This document shows positions 1-8,231 of a DNA stretch of 64,000 bases, piece after piece. Under the pieces are notes generated by a model. The model made no database searches, was not told where the DNA came from, and saw only the letters and a program-made list of their open reading frames with translations. Position 1 is the stretch's first letter. Every line of letters starts with the position of its first letter. The stretch spans positions 2,119,001 to 2,183,000 of the forward strand of contig NZ_CP011028.1 of the NCBI RefSeq assembly GCF_002221525.1. The letters run 5' to 3'. Source of the DNA: Pseudoalteromonas espejiana DSM 9414 (GTDB taxonomy: Bacteria; Pseudomonadota; Gammaproteobacteria; Enterobacterales; Alteromonadaceae). The translations under genes were made by a program, and so were the position numbers.

Positions 1-1205
1 AAATCTTTAATCTTCGCAGTTCCTTCAGATTTTAAAAAATAACGAATACTTTTAAAATCTGAGCGATTTACTATATGTGATGAATGACTCGTTATTAACG
101 TTTGAAGGTTAGGAATTGTACTAACTAAATTTTTTACTTTATCAATAAATACATATTGCATCTGTGGATGAGTATGAGCCTCAGGTTCCTCTATTATTAA
201 CAGGTTAATATCTTTGGGTGCGTCTTCAAAATCAAGCTTCCTAATTTCAATTTGGAGTATCAAGTATAAGATATTCATATATCCAAGACCGTTTAAATGT
301 TCAGGTAGCTGCTCCTCTAATTTCCCGTATATCACCTTTGAAAAATTCTCAACTACTCCTTCTGACTCTAAAGCAGAGATAACTCCCAAATTATGGAGTC
401 CTAAAAACTCCTTAGCTGTATCTAAGAACCCTTTGAATTGGCTTTTATACAGCTCATTTAGTGAAGCATCCATATCGATCATTGATTTATTAATTGCTGT
501 AATATCGTCAAATGATAATTTATTTTTTTTATTATAATAAGCTGAAGTTAGTCGCGAAAGTACTGCTTTTTTATTACCCGACTCTGAGCTCGCTACATCT
601 CTTTTAGCATGTATTACTTGAATATTTATCAGATTCTTAACTGTAGTCCAATCGCGAACTTGTTCTTCTAGCTTGACTTGATTAATCAGCTCTAAATCAC
701 TTTCATCTTCTAAAGCATAAACTTTAGTTTGTAAAAATTTATACAAATATTTTTTAATGTAATCATCATGTCTATCAGATATTTTATCTAACTCTTTCAA
801 TAAAGGATTCAATAATATCTTAGCCTCAAAGTAAATTTTAACTGACCTTTGTTTATCATCGAGATCTAAAATGAAGTCAGAAACATTAGCTAAATTATCT
901 TTTACATCATACTTAATATCTAAAAGTAAACTAATTGCTAAATTTTCAACATTAGTGTTTCTATCGATACTCAGTAGTTTTTCTCTAAGGCTGAGAGGAA
1001 AGTCATCAAATTGAAATACGGGATTTTTACTTCCTAAAAATCGTTCTAGTAAGACTATAAATGAAGTTTTTCCTGTATTATTTCGTCCGATTAGTAAAGA
1101 TAACTTGTCATCATCTTTCTTGAGCTCCTGCTCATCACCTTTTAAATTTAATACTGCATTTTTAATAAGCCGAAAATTTTTAACTTTTATTGAATTGATG
1201 TACAC
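1..1205 (-). CDS. OLD-family / RecF-like AAA ATPase, C-terminal part outside window
   Basis: The minus strand is open from a GTG start at 1205 to the left window edge, about 401 codons. The protein begins VYINSIKVKNFRLIKNA, the usual first strand of SMC/RecF-type ATPases. A Walker A, GRNNTGKTS, lies near residue 41, a GLGYMNILYL signature-like segment near residue 313, a Walker B LLIIEEPEAHTHPQ near 340, and an ITSHSSHIV switch near 372. This order is that of OLD-type ATPases, which often carry a C-terminal TOPRIM nuclease and act in phage defence. That part lies outside the window, so Gabija GajA, a stand-alone OLD nuclease or another AAA protein cannot be told apart. The GTG start follows a stop in the competing ATG frame at 1207. 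Confidence 0.8.
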   Translation of the reverse strand, partial: MYINSIKVKNFRLIKNAVLNLKGDEQELKKDDDKLSLLIGRNNTGKTSFIVLLERFLGSKNPVFQFDDFPLSLREKLLSIDRNTNVENLAISLLLDIKYDVKDNLANVSDFILDLDDKQRSVKIYFEAKILLNPLLKELDKISDRHDDYIKKYLYKFLQTKVYALEDESDLELINQVKLEEQVRDWTTVKNLINIQVIHAKRDVASSESGNKKAVLSRLTSAYYNKKNKLSFDDITAINKSMIDMDASLNELYKSQFKGFLDTAKEFLGLHNLGVISALESEGVVENFSKVIYGKLEEQLPEHLNGLGYMNILYLILQIEIRKLDFEDAPKDINLLIIEEPEAHTHPQMQYVFIDKVKNLVSTIPNLQTLITSHSSHIVNRSDFKSIRYFLKSEGTAKIKD

Positions 1206-1374
1206 ATTAGTCCCTTAATACTCGTGATTTTTTATTTCCTATATTAGTACCAAATAGCAATATATATTACTAGTTATAAACTTAAGGATTGGACTTCCCA
1301 GCTTTCACTAAACAGTTTTTAACTCAGAATAATACTGTACTTCTCATTCTTTTCTCTTTGTGAAAATTCAAAAA

Positions 1375-1404
1375 AAAGCCGAGTATTTAGAAATACTCGG
1401 CTTT
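1375..1404 (-). terminator. Intrinsic terminator of the lost GH10 copy
   Basis: A 14-bp perfect inverted repeat (AAAGCCGAGTATTT and its complement, 2-nt loop) is followed on the minus strand by a run of T. It closely resembles the hairpin at 4388-4417 behind the intact GH10 gene, and lies at the same place relative to the fossil GH10 3' end. Confidence 0.85.
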
Positions 1405-1420
1405 GACTACACAATGCGAT

Positions 1421-1590
1421 TTACTGAACTACTTCAGCAATGGTTTTAATAACTGGCTTAGGGTTTAAATTACGATCCCATAGTAATGGGTAGTTTGTTC
1501 AATTTGGGATTGGGTAGTCGTTATACTAAGGCATGCTATCAAACAACCCCGAAAAGTAACGTTGGCTACCCTACTGCGCTTTGCATAAAA
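1421..1590 (-). pseudogene. 3' remnant of a GH10 xylanase gene
   Basis: Read on the minus strand, the last about 55 codons match the C-terminus of the GH10 gene at 4440-5573. It gives NDYPIPN-stop-TNYPLLWDRNLN followed by PKPVIKTIAEVVQ and a stop, against NDYPIPNRTNYPLLW and PKPIIKTISEVVE in the intact protein. At least three in-frame stops interrupt the copy, for example where the intact gene has Arg in PNRTNY. Similarity ends abruptly near 1590, just before the terminator of the next gene. The hairpin at 1375-1404 is the matching copy of the intact gene's terminator. I read this as the tail of a tandem GH10 duplicate whose body was deleted or replaced. No start or catalytic part is left, so no function is expected. 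Confidence 0.85.
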
Positions 1591-1607
1591 AAATAAAGCC
1601 CACGAAA

Positions 1608-1637
1608 AAATAGTCTGTATAAAAATACAGACTATTT
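1608..1637 (-). terminator. Intrinsic terminator of the modular GH10 gene
   Basis: A 13-bp inverted repeat, AAATAGTCTGTAT with its complement and a 4-nt loop, is followed on the minus strand by six T. It lies about 30 bp downstream of the stop codon of the gene at 1670-3889. Confidence 0.85.
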
Positions 1638-1669
1638 GATCTGGGGTTAATTACTTCTAAGTAGGCTTA

Positions 1670-3889
1670 TTATTCAACCAAGGTTACCGATACCTCATCC
1701 ACATAAAAGTCTGCAGTGAGTTCGTTTGATTCAACATAAAGTAAAGCGGCGCTTTCCTGCGTTGTAATTGAGTGGGTGTAAGTACCCGATAGTTTAACCC
1801 AGTCGCCTGCTGCAACGGTTGTAACAGGCGTCAACTCAAGGTATTCAGTGCTAGCATGTTCTATTTGTAGTGTTAGCTTTATACCTGGCGAAACGGTACT
1901 GGTATCGTCAGATAACTTAACCCATGCCGAGACGTTATAGGTTTTATCTGCTGTAAATAGGCCTTTTACATCTTTTTGTAACCCATTCCACGTTTCTGTT
2001 CGCCCTTGTACTAAAGCGCTATTATTGCCACTGTGGGCTTGGGTTGTCTCTAAGGTTATACTTGCACTGCCACGCGCTTGCCATGAATTAAGTCCGGATT
2101 CAAAGTCGCCATTAGTTAACAGCTCTGCTGAAGGTGCTGGCTCAACTACTTCAATTAACTCTTTTAATGCATTTGCAAATCCTTGTAAGGCAGGTTTTGC
2201 AGTAAAGTCATTAAAAAATAACAGTGGCCATTCTGTTGTCGGCTCTGGCCAGTTTTGTAACCAGCTATCCTCGTCAATTACGCCCCAAATTGTAATACCA
2301 CCGCGTTGATCTTCAGGTACAGTTTCTAGGTATGTTTTAACAATATCGTAGTAGTACTGCTTTTGTTCATCTGCTCTTTCACTGGTTAGGTAAGTTAGAG
2401 GAATGCCACCTTCGTTGTTCATACGAACATCCAGCTCGGTAATTTTTACTTTAATTTTAGGGCGAATATCGACCGCTTTTTGAAGCTGAGCCTGTATGGT
2501 TGAAATATCAGGGCTGTTAAGCGATATATGCGATTGAAACCCTATACCATCAATGGGTATACCACTGTCCTGAAAGTTGTTAACCATAGATATAACAGCA
2601 TCTAATTTATCTGCATTCCAAATCAGGTTGTAATCGTTGTAATATAAGTCGGCATCAGGATCCGCCGCTCTAGCTGCTTTATAAGCTAACGGTAAATATT
2701 CAGCACCTATATTTTCAAACCATACAGATTCGTCGGCGCTATCGTTTGTGGTTTTTTCACCTCTGTATTTGCCGTTTTCCATAAACGCTTCGTTAACTAC
2801 ATCCCAACTAACGACGGTATCGTTACTCCCCTCTTCTTCAAAGTGAGCAGCAATTTGAGTGATGTGATTTTTCATCATGGTTATCCACGCGGCTTTATCA
2901 CCCTGAAAACTCTTCATCCACGGTGCTATTTGTGAGTGCCAAACAAAAACATGGCCATGTACTGTGAGTGAGTTTTGTTTAGCGTAGTTAACTAGCTCGT
3001 CTGAATCGTCATAAAAAAATTCGCCTTGGGTAGGTTGTAAATAGGTAGGTTTCATAATATTTTCAGCAGAGAGCTGATTAAAGTGTTGCTCAACAAGCGT
3101 TTTAATCTCTGGTCTGTCTATTATGCTATTGCTAAATCCACCAGCGGGTACTGCAACTCCAATGTTAAAATTAGGTGCCAATGCTTTTAAACTTTGTGCT
3201 GTTACTGCGCTGTATTGAACATCAGGTATTTCTTGTGCTGGGACATCGTCTAAAATAAAGCCTGAAAATTCGTCTAGGTATATAGACTTACCTATATTCT
3301 CTTCTTTTGAGAAGTGGATTGCCAGCCTCACTAAAGAGTCAGCTTCGGCTGTTGCGGCTGTTAATGTTATTTTTTGCCACTCGCCAGTGAATGTTTCTTT
3401 GACTAGGCTTAGCTGCCCATAATCTGGCGCAGGTGTTTGAATCCAAAAATCGGCACTGGTTCCCTCTTCACCTTTGGCCCATACACTAAACTCATAATTT
3501 TTTCCGCCAGTAATAGGGATGTCTTCGTAGGCTATTTCTATACCCCATGGATTATCGCCGAGTGTATTAACAACAACTTCAGCTGCTTTTGATCCTATAT
3601 AGCTGTTAATTCCCTCTTGTGACTCAATGATTTCTATTGTTGCTGAGGCAGTTGACTCTTGATCAGGTCTGAATACCCAGTTGCCTACTGGCGCGGTTTG
3701 ACCCGCACTGTCTTCTTCAAAACCACCATTGATTATATCAGCAGCTTCTGGTGTTTCGGTTTCTGATGTATCTGGTTCTACTATTTCAGCAACTTGAGGG
3801 ACCTCAGGGTCATTATTACTCCCTCCGCAAGCAACTAAGAGTGACATTAAAGCCACAAAAGTACTGTTACGAACAGTCAATTTTTTCAT
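1670..3889 (-). CDS. Modular GH10 endo-1,4-beta-xylanase lipoprotein with two CBM4/9-like domains
   Basis: The 739-residue protein starts with a lipoprotein signal peptide ending LLVAC, so Cys21 should be lipidated, and an acidic linker follows. A CBM4/9-like domain opens with INGGFEED (about 53-215). The GH10 catalytic domain spans roughly 235-575, with acid/base Glu367 in WDVVNEAF and nucleophile Glu485 in ITELDV. A second CBM4/9-like domain (about 590-738) begins LLTNGDFESGLNSW. The enzyme should cut beta-1,4-xylan at the outer surface or in the periplasm. It has its own terminator at 1608-1637, and two candidate operator sites lie upstream. It sits between a fossil and an intact GH10 gene, but its modular layout differs from both, so it is not a simple copy of either. 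Confidence 0.93.
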   Translation of the reverse strand: MKKLTVRNSTFVALMSLLVACGGSNNDPEVPQVAEIVEPDTSETETPEAADIINGGFEEDSAGQTAPVGNWVFRPDQESTASATIEIIESQEGINSYIGSKAAEVVVNTLGDNPWGIEIAYEDIPITGGKNYEFSVWAKGEEGTSADFWIQTPAPDYGQLSLVKETFTGEWQKITLTAATAEADSLVRLAIHFSKEENIGKSIYLDEFSGFILDDVPAQEIPDVQYSAVTAQSLKALAPNFNIGVAVPAGGFSNSIIDRPEIKTLVEQHFNQLSAENIMKPTYLQPTQGEFFYDDSDELVNYAKQNSLTVHGHVFVWHSQIAPWMKSFQGDKAAWITMMKNHITQIAAHFEEEGSNDTVVSWDVVNEAFMENGKYRGEKTTNDSADESVWFENIGAEYLPLAYKAARAADPDADLYYNDYNLIWNADKLDAVISMVNNFQDSGIPIDGIGFQSHISLNSPDISTIQAQLQKAVDIRPKIKVKITELDVRMNNEGGIPLTYLTSERADEQKQYYYDIVKTYLETVPEDQRGGITIWGVIDEDSWLQNWPEPTTEWPLLFFNDFTAKPALQGFANALKELIEVVEPAPSAELLTNGDFESGLNSWQARGSASITLETTQAHSGNNSALVQGRTETWNGLQKDVKGLFTADKTYNVSAWVKLSDDTSTVSPGIKLTLQIEHASTEYLELTPVTTVAAGDWVKLSGTYTHSITTQESAALLYVESNELTADFYVDEVSVTLVE

Positions 3890-3966
3890 CTTTTATTCCT
3901 TAAACTTAAGTAATAAATGAGTTGTTTTTAGCTAGTTAAAATAATGACAATTAGATCAACACCCTT

Positions 3967-3983
3967 TAATTCAAATTGACTAC
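3967..3983. promoter_or_regulatory. Candidate xylan-regulon operator, degenerate left arm
   Basis: TAATTC-AAATT-GACTAC resembles ATAGTC-N5-GACTAT: the right arm matches 5 of 6 and the left arm 3 of 6. It lies about 80 bp upstream of the modular GH10 start at 3889. It is supported only by similarity to better sites in this locus. Confidence 0.4.
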
Positions 3984-4174
3984 TAGGTTAACAGCAAAAA
4001 ACTTGCATTTATTTTTATTATTTTTCTGGCTATTTAAGTATTAATATTGGCTATATAAGAGTAGTCATATAATTTAATATTAATGACTTACATTAAGTTT
4101 AAATTAAATTTTCACTGTCTTTTATTGTGCGTGTAAATACAGTGTTATTGATTTAACTTAAAACCAACAATGTT

Positions 4175-4191
4175 ATAGTCTATTTAACAAT
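4175..4191. promoter_or_regulatory. Candidate xylan-regulon operator, half site plus weak arm
   Basis: ATAGTC-TATTT-AACAAT has a perfect left arm and the same variant right arm (AACAAT) as the site at 19470-19486. It lies about 290 bp upstream of the gene at 3889, further away than expected for direct repression. Confidence 0.35.
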
Positions 4192-4387
4192 AAGGATCAA
4201 GGTTAAAAACTGACCTATTACTGTAATGTGTATGCTAATTTGATCATAAAGGGATTTTTGACTAACCAGCCACAGTAACCTGAACCCTAATTAGCTAGTA
4301 TTGAAAAATGTTGAATTGAAAGTAAAAACAGAGGATGTAAGTTTATTTAGTAAAGCGTTTTATTTCTCCAAAGCTATTGCTTCAAAA

Positions 4388-4417
4388 AAAGCCGAGTATT
4401 AATAATATACCCGGCTT
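4388..4417 (-). terminator. Intrinsic terminator of the GH10 gene at 4440
   Basis: The hairpin AAAGCCGAGTATT / AATATACCCGGCTTT has one mismatch and is followed on the minus strand by a T-run. It is the intact counterpart of the hairpin at 1375-1404. Confidence 0.8.
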
Positions 4418-4439
4418 TACACTTCACACATTGACTCTT

Positions 4440-5573
4440 TTATTCGACCACTTCACTAATTGTTTTAATAATCGGTTTAGGGTTTAAATTACGATCCCAT
4501 AATAATGGGTAATTTGTTCTGTTTGGTATTGGGTAGTCGTTTTTCCACGACATGCCATCGTGCAACCCCCAAAAAGTAACGCGGTCTATTTTGTCCCGCT
4601 TTGCATAAAACAGTTCGAATAAGGCTTTATAACGTGCGTTTAACTGCGCTTTTACGTCGCTCGGTAGGCCATTTTTGTAAGGGTCAAGGTAGGTTTCAAA
4701 CTCTTCTAGCTGAAATTGTCGATGCATCATCCCTGTGCCTATTACCTGTCCTTCCTTTGTTATTGGCAGTACGTCTATATCAAGCTCAGTGATCATCACT
4801 TTTACACCTTCGGCAGCATAGGCATCAATGGCTTGCTCAATGTATTGCATTTTAGGAAAATTAAGCCCCCAGTGCGCTTGTATGCCTATGCCGTCTATTC
4901 GGATCCCTTCCTTTTTTAGCATTTTTATCATGCGAATAATGCCGTCTCTTTTAGCTGGTCGCCATGCGTTAAAATCATTGTAGTAAAGCTCCGTATTTGG
5001 AGAGTACTGCTGAGCGTATTTAAACGCGGCTTTTACCATGGTATCGCCATCGCCCACGCGTTCAACCCACACAGTAGGACGATAAGAGCCATCATCATCA
5101 ATAACTTCGTTAACTACATCCCACGCATCTACTTTGTTTTTATAGCGCCCTGCTACAAGCTCTATGTGTTTACGCATTTGTTCTAGCTGTTGCGTGGGTG
5201 TATTTGGTTTGTTTTTATGGTTTGTAAAAAACCATGCAGGTGTTTGGTTATGCCACACTAAAGTATGTCCTACGGTAAACATGTCGTTTTGCTTAGCAAA
5301 GCTTATAAATGCATCTGCGCCACTAAAATCAATGCTACCTTTACTCGGATATATTATTTCTGCCTTCATGGCGTTTTCAAGAGTAACGGTATTAAACTGC
5401 TTAGCAATAATTGACTGTGCAGCCATATTTTTGCCTGTCACTATGTCCTGATTTACTGCAACCCCCATTTTAAATGAGTCTGTAAAAATGTTTTTAAGTA
5501 GCTCGTCGGCCTTGGCTGTTGTGCAAAAAGGCAGCGAGAGGAAAAGCATAGCGAGTGTAATTTTTTTATGCAT
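4440..5573 (-). CDS. Secreted single-domain GH10 endo-1,4-beta-xylanase
   Basis: The 377-residue protein has a signal peptide of about 22 residues (hydrophobic AMLFLSLPF, cleavage near TTAKA) and one GH10 domain without binding modules. The acid/base is Glu156 in WDVVNEVIDD, the nucleophile Glu263 in ITELDID, and WHNQTPAW is the usual GH10 substrate-cleft segment. The length is typical of a catalytic domain alone. It should be an extracellular or periplasmic xylanase acting with the modular GH10 and the GH8. The start is backed by the signal peptide. The palindrome at 5639-5655, shared with the divergent SMP-30-like gene, suggests joint control. Its 3' end is the model for the fossil at 1421-1590. 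Confidence 0.93.
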   Translation of the reverse strand: MHKKITLAMLFLSLPFCTTAKADELLKNIFTDSFKMGVAVNQDIVTGKNMAAQSIIAKQFNTVTLENAMKAEIIYPSKGSIDFSGADAFISFAKQNDMFTVGHTLVWHNQTPAWFFTNHKNKPNTPTQQLEQMRKHIELVAGRYKNKVDAWDVVNEVIDDDGSYRPTVWVERVGDGDTMVKAAFKYAQQYSPNTELYYNDFNAWRPAKRDGIIRMIKMLKKEGIRIDGIGIQAHWGLNFPKMQYIEQAIDAYAAEGVKVMITELDIDVLPITKEGQVIGTGMMHRQFQLEEFETYLDPYKNGLPSDVKAQLNARYKALFELFYAKRDKIDRVTFWGLHDGMSWKNDYPIPNRTNYPLLWDRNLNPKPIIKTISEVVE

Positions 5574-5638
5574 ATGTGCTCCGTTGAGTCATTATTATTT
5601 TTTATGACAAATATCATACAACGAAATAAATAAATGAT

Positions 5639-5655
5639 ATAGTCAATTTGACTAC
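5639..5655. promoter_or_regulatory. Candidate operator shared by divergent GH10 and SMP-30-like genes
   Basis: ATAGTC-AATTT-GACTAC contains an uninterrupted 15-bp palindrome, TAGTCAA-T-TTGACTA. It lies in the 115-bp gap between two divergent genes, 66 bp from the GH10 start and 34 bp from the SMP-30-like start. It is one of the best sites of the proposed regulon. Confidence 0.65.
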
Positions 5656-5688
5656 TAAATATAAATTAATAGATTCGAGTAACTGCCC

Positions 5689-6678
5689 ATGCTAAAAACT
5701 CACAAAAAAACACTAAGTTTAATTATATTAATGCTCTGTTTAAATAAAGCTGCGCTGGCGCAGCATCCTCAAAATGCCCCCTTGCTTAATAACAATGAAA
5801 ACAATCAAACCTGTTCGATTAAACATGGCCAATCGCCTTTAATTAAAGGTATAAAACCAACCCTAGTTAGTGATAAGTTTTTGTTTTTAGAAGGCCCAAC
5901 ATGGTCAAGCCAAGACAATGCGTTTTACTTTTCAGAAATGAATTTTGCAAGTTCGCAAGCTCTCGGGCCCGACTCAACCATTTATAAATTAGTGCTGCCC
6001 AATACCCTTACCACTTATTTAAAACACAGTGGCACAAATGGTTTATATGCCAAAGGCGAAAGCCTCTATACGCTTAACCACAATACGCAGTCGCTTTCTA
6101 AAATTAATATAAAAAGTAAAACGACTACCGTACTAGTTGATAAATTTGATGGGCTAAGTTTTAGTTCGCCTAACGATATGACCATGCATAAAAATGGCGA
6201 TATATTTTTTACCGATCCCAACTGGCAACTCGGCGAACGACCTCAACAGATGCCCTATACTGGGGTTTATAAGTTAAGTAATATCGGCACACTTAGCTTA
6301 ATAGATGCCACTCTTGAAAAGCCAAACGGTATTGCGCTATCCCCAGATCAACGCACACTATACATTGGCGACTTTAGTAACCGCGTAAGCAAATATACTA
6401 TTGATAAAAGTGGTGAAATTTCACCGCGTGAAGACTTTATTAAAGTAACCTCGCCCGATGGTATAAAAGTAGATTGTGCAGGCAACATTTATGTAAGTAG
6501 CCATAGTAAGGGAGTGATTAATATTTATACTTCTAGCGGCATACTCATAGATAAAATAAAACTTGGCGCTAATGTAACTAACCTTGCTTTTGGAGGAAAA
6601 GAGAAAAAAACATTATTAATAACAACCGCTAAGGGGTTATTTACGCTTAATGTTAAAGGAGCTGGTTTAGCTAATTAA
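5689..6678 (+). CDS. Secreted SMP-30/gluconolactonase-like protein
   Basis: This 329-residue protein has an N-terminal signal peptide (hydrophobic stretch to about residue 24, LNKAALAQ). A six-bladed SMP-30/gluconolactonase/LRE fold follows, recognisable from FLEGPTWSS near 66, the SPNDMTMHKNGDIFFTDPNW segment near 159 and KPNGIALSPDQRTLYIGD near 210. Asn and Asp of these motifs are the usual metal ligands. Family members hydrolyse sugar lactones and related esters. Here the enzyme would act outside the cytoplasm, possibly on xylonolactone or on ester-linked side groups, but the substrate is inference. It is divergent from a GH10 gene across a shared palindrome, which supports a role in xylan use. 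Confidence 0.8.
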   Translation: MLKTHKKTLSLIILMLCLNKAALAQHPQNAPLLNNNENNQTCSIKHGQSPLIKGIKPTLVSDKFLFLEGPTWSSQDNAFYFSEMNFASSQALGPDSTIYKLVLPNTLTTYLKHSGTNGLYAKGESLYTLNHNTQSLSKINIKSKTTTVLVDKFDGLSFSSPNDMTMHKNGDIFFTDPNWQLGERPQQMPYTGVYKLSNIGTLSLIDATLEKPNGIALSPDQRTLYIGDFSNRVSKYTIDKSGEISPREDFIKVTSPDGIKVDCAGNIYVSSHSKGVINIYTSSGILIDKIKLGANVTNLAFGGKEKKTLLITTAKGLFTLNVKGAGLAN

Positions 6679-6686
6679 TCAAATAC

Positions 6687-6710
6687 ACCGGTGTAGAATG
6701 ATACACCGGT
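6687..6710. terminator. Hairpin between convergent genes
   Basis: ACCGGTGTA, a 6-nt loop and TACACCGGT form a 9-bp stem between the convergent SMP-30-like and GH8 genes. There is only a weak T-run on either side, so termination is likely but not certain. Confidence 0.6.
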
Positions 6711-6736
6711 ATACTTATATCAATTTATGTATAACC

Positions 6737-8017
6737 TTAATTAAGGGTATTGTTGTAAAACTTAAAGTTACCCGATACATGTAACATAGCTAACATGTAT
6801 AACGAGCCGTTATAGTAACGATAATTACCTGTTGGTTGCGATAAAGACCAAAAGTCATTAAAAAACTCATTTGCCTGTCCCGAACTTGTAGAAGCCAGTA
6901 ATGCCACTGCATTCGCTGCTTTTTGGCCTTCTCCTGCACAACCTCTATTTTGGGCCCCACCATAAGCGTAAACTTGCTCATAACAATTTTGGCTGTTATT
7001 TGTTTTAGCATAACTTAAAAAGCCAAGTGCTTTATTAACTGCATTTTTATGCCACGCCTGGGCACCCATTAAGTGTGCGTCTAAGCCAACATTCATAATT
7101 ACGCGCCATGCATCAAACTCGTACCAATGCCCAGGGTTTGCTTGGCCATTAAAAATATAGCCAATAACTGGGCTGCCATCTAAACGCGATAAAAATGTAG
7201 GTAAATTCCAATGCGGATTATCATTTACTTTTGTAAAATGGTTTTTAAGTAAGGCTCTACTTTTTGTAGCGACTGCTTTCCAATAGTTTTTGTCGGCTTG
7301 ATTAGTCACGTTATTTGCAAAGTAGTCATAAAACGCAGGTATATGATAAGAGGGATCGGTAAGGTTATCGATGTATGGTGAAAATCGAATTATTTGGTTT
7401 TCCATTAACTTATTTTTAATCGTGTTGAGCATTGTTATGGCATCGGCATAATAGTTAAATTCGCCCGAATTTCCCCATCGAGCCGAAGCATTAAGTAGTG
7501 CAAATGCAAAATATTCTTCGCCGTCAGGTGCAGGGCCTTCATCAACTTTGTATACAAAGCCATTATTGTTTAGTTTTAATTGCCACGCATATACACCGCG
7601 TTTTTTTGGATCTGGGTGATTTTCTGGATTTTTTTGATATGCTTTTGCAAAACGCCATAAGTTATCAAATTGCTGCCGCTTATTTAACATGACAGCAGCC
7701 GTCATACCCCACGACTGCCCTTCTGTTCTAATATCGTCACCTGTGTCTGGGTTTATGGCTTTAATATAATGTGCTTTATAAACACCATTTTCTGAGTATG
7801 GGTAATACAATTGCTGGGTATTATTACTTCCAAACATATTGTTAAAAGTACTATTTACCTTTTGTTGTATATTTGTTTTGCCCATTTCTTGTGCGAGGTT
7901 TCGGTAAGCGCCCGAGCTGTCTGCGCCTACACTCGATGGGTTATTGTTAAATGCAGCAATTGTTTGGTAGCTTATTAACGATAACAATAAAGTTGTAATT
8001 TTAAAAAGTACTTTCAT
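6737..8017 (-). CDS. Secreted GH8 endo-xylanase, cold-active Pseudoalteromonas type
   Basis: I place the start at 8017 (MKVLFKITT), not at the longer ATG at 8059, because AGAGGA lies 7 nt upstream and a 21-residue signal peptide follows. The mature protein would begin AFNNNPSSVG. Numbered from there, Glu78 (DIRTEGQSWGM), Asp144 (GPAPDGEEYF) and Asp281 (YEFDAWRV) fall exactly where I recall the catalytic residues of the P. haloplanktis GH8 xylanase. The precursor is 426 residues, as I remember for that enzyme. It is an inverting endo-xylanase that should work on long xylan chains outside the cell. The palindrome at 8061-8077 lies 44 bp upstream, so the gene probably has its own regulated promoter. 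Confidence 0.95.
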   Translation of the reverse strand: MKVLFKITTLLLSLISYQTIAAFNNNPSSVGADSSGAYRNLAQEMGKTNIQQKVNSTFNNMFGSNNTQQLYYPYSENGVYKAHYIKAINPDTGDDIRTEGQSWGMTAAVMLNKRQQFDNLWRFAKAYQKNPENHPDPKKRGVYAWQLKLNNNGFVYKVDEGPAPDGEEYFAFALLNASARWGNSGEFNYYADAITMLNTIKNKLMENQIIRFSPYIDNLTDPSYHIPAFYDYFANNVTNQADKNYWKAVATKSRALLKNHFTKVNDNPHWNLPTFLSRLDGSPVIGYIFNGQANPGHWYEFDAWRVIMNVGLDAHLMGAQAWHKNAVNKALGFLSYAKTNNSQNCYEQVYAYGGAQNRGCAGEGQKAANAVALLASTSSGQANEFFNDFWSLSQPTGNYRYYNGSLYMLAMLHVSGNFKFYNNTLN

Positions 8018-8060
8018 GCTTATCCTCTTTATTTGAATTATATCAGCGTGCAAACTCAAT

Positions 8061-8077
8061 ATAGTCTTTTAGACTAT
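8061..8077. promoter_or_regulatory. Candidate operator of the GH8 xylanase gene
   Basis: ATAGTC-TTTTA-GACTAT has both 6-bp arms perfect. It lies 44 bp upstream of the GH8 start. With its flanks it forms ATAGTCT-TTT-AGACTAT. Confidence 0.65.
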
Positions 8078-8166
8078 TTGATCAAGTAATTCTCAAAAAT
8101 ATTTGTTTGTTTTATAAACCAAATGAAATGTGTGAGGTGTTTAAGAAGTGTTTAAAAATACAAAAA

Positions 8167-8184
8167 GCCGCTTAATAAAGCGGC
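8167..8184 (-). terminator. Terminator after the ThuA-like gene
   Basis: GCCGCTT, a 4-nt loop and AAGCGGC are followed on the minus strand by five T. It closes the five-gene operon that ends at 8232. Confidence 0.75.
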
Positions 8185-8231
8185 CTTGAACGATGTAAAT
8201 AATACTAAAAAGTATATTTAGCGGTTATTCA

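Larger units (their letters stand above)
3890..4439. other. 550-bp gene-free stretch upstream of the modular GH10 gene
   Basis: No convincing ORF is visible. The stretch is AT-rich and holds the upstream region of the gene at 3889, two candidate operators (3967-3983, 4175-4191) and the terminator of the GH10 gene at 4440-5573. I see nothing else in it. Confidence 0.6.

Noticed and set aside
214..537. 107-codon plus-strand ORF at the left end
   Set aside because: It is the antisense of the OLD-type ATPase, which has clear motifs on the minus strand.
1270..1345. Apparent similarity to 20330-20410 (GGACTTC and CACTAAAC words)
   Set aside because: Only short A/T-rich words are shared, in different spacing; not a convincing repeat.
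1375..4417. Two near-identical hairpins 3 kb apart as ends of a mobile element
   Set aside because: Both follow GH10 3' ends in the same orientation and have T-runs, so they are explained as duplicated terminators rather than terminal inverted repeats.
8018..8059. 14-residue N-terminal extension of the GH8 xylanase
   Set aside because: The inner ATG has a good ribosome-binding site and is followed at once by a signal peptide; the extension would put charged residues in front and overlaps the operator-promoter side.
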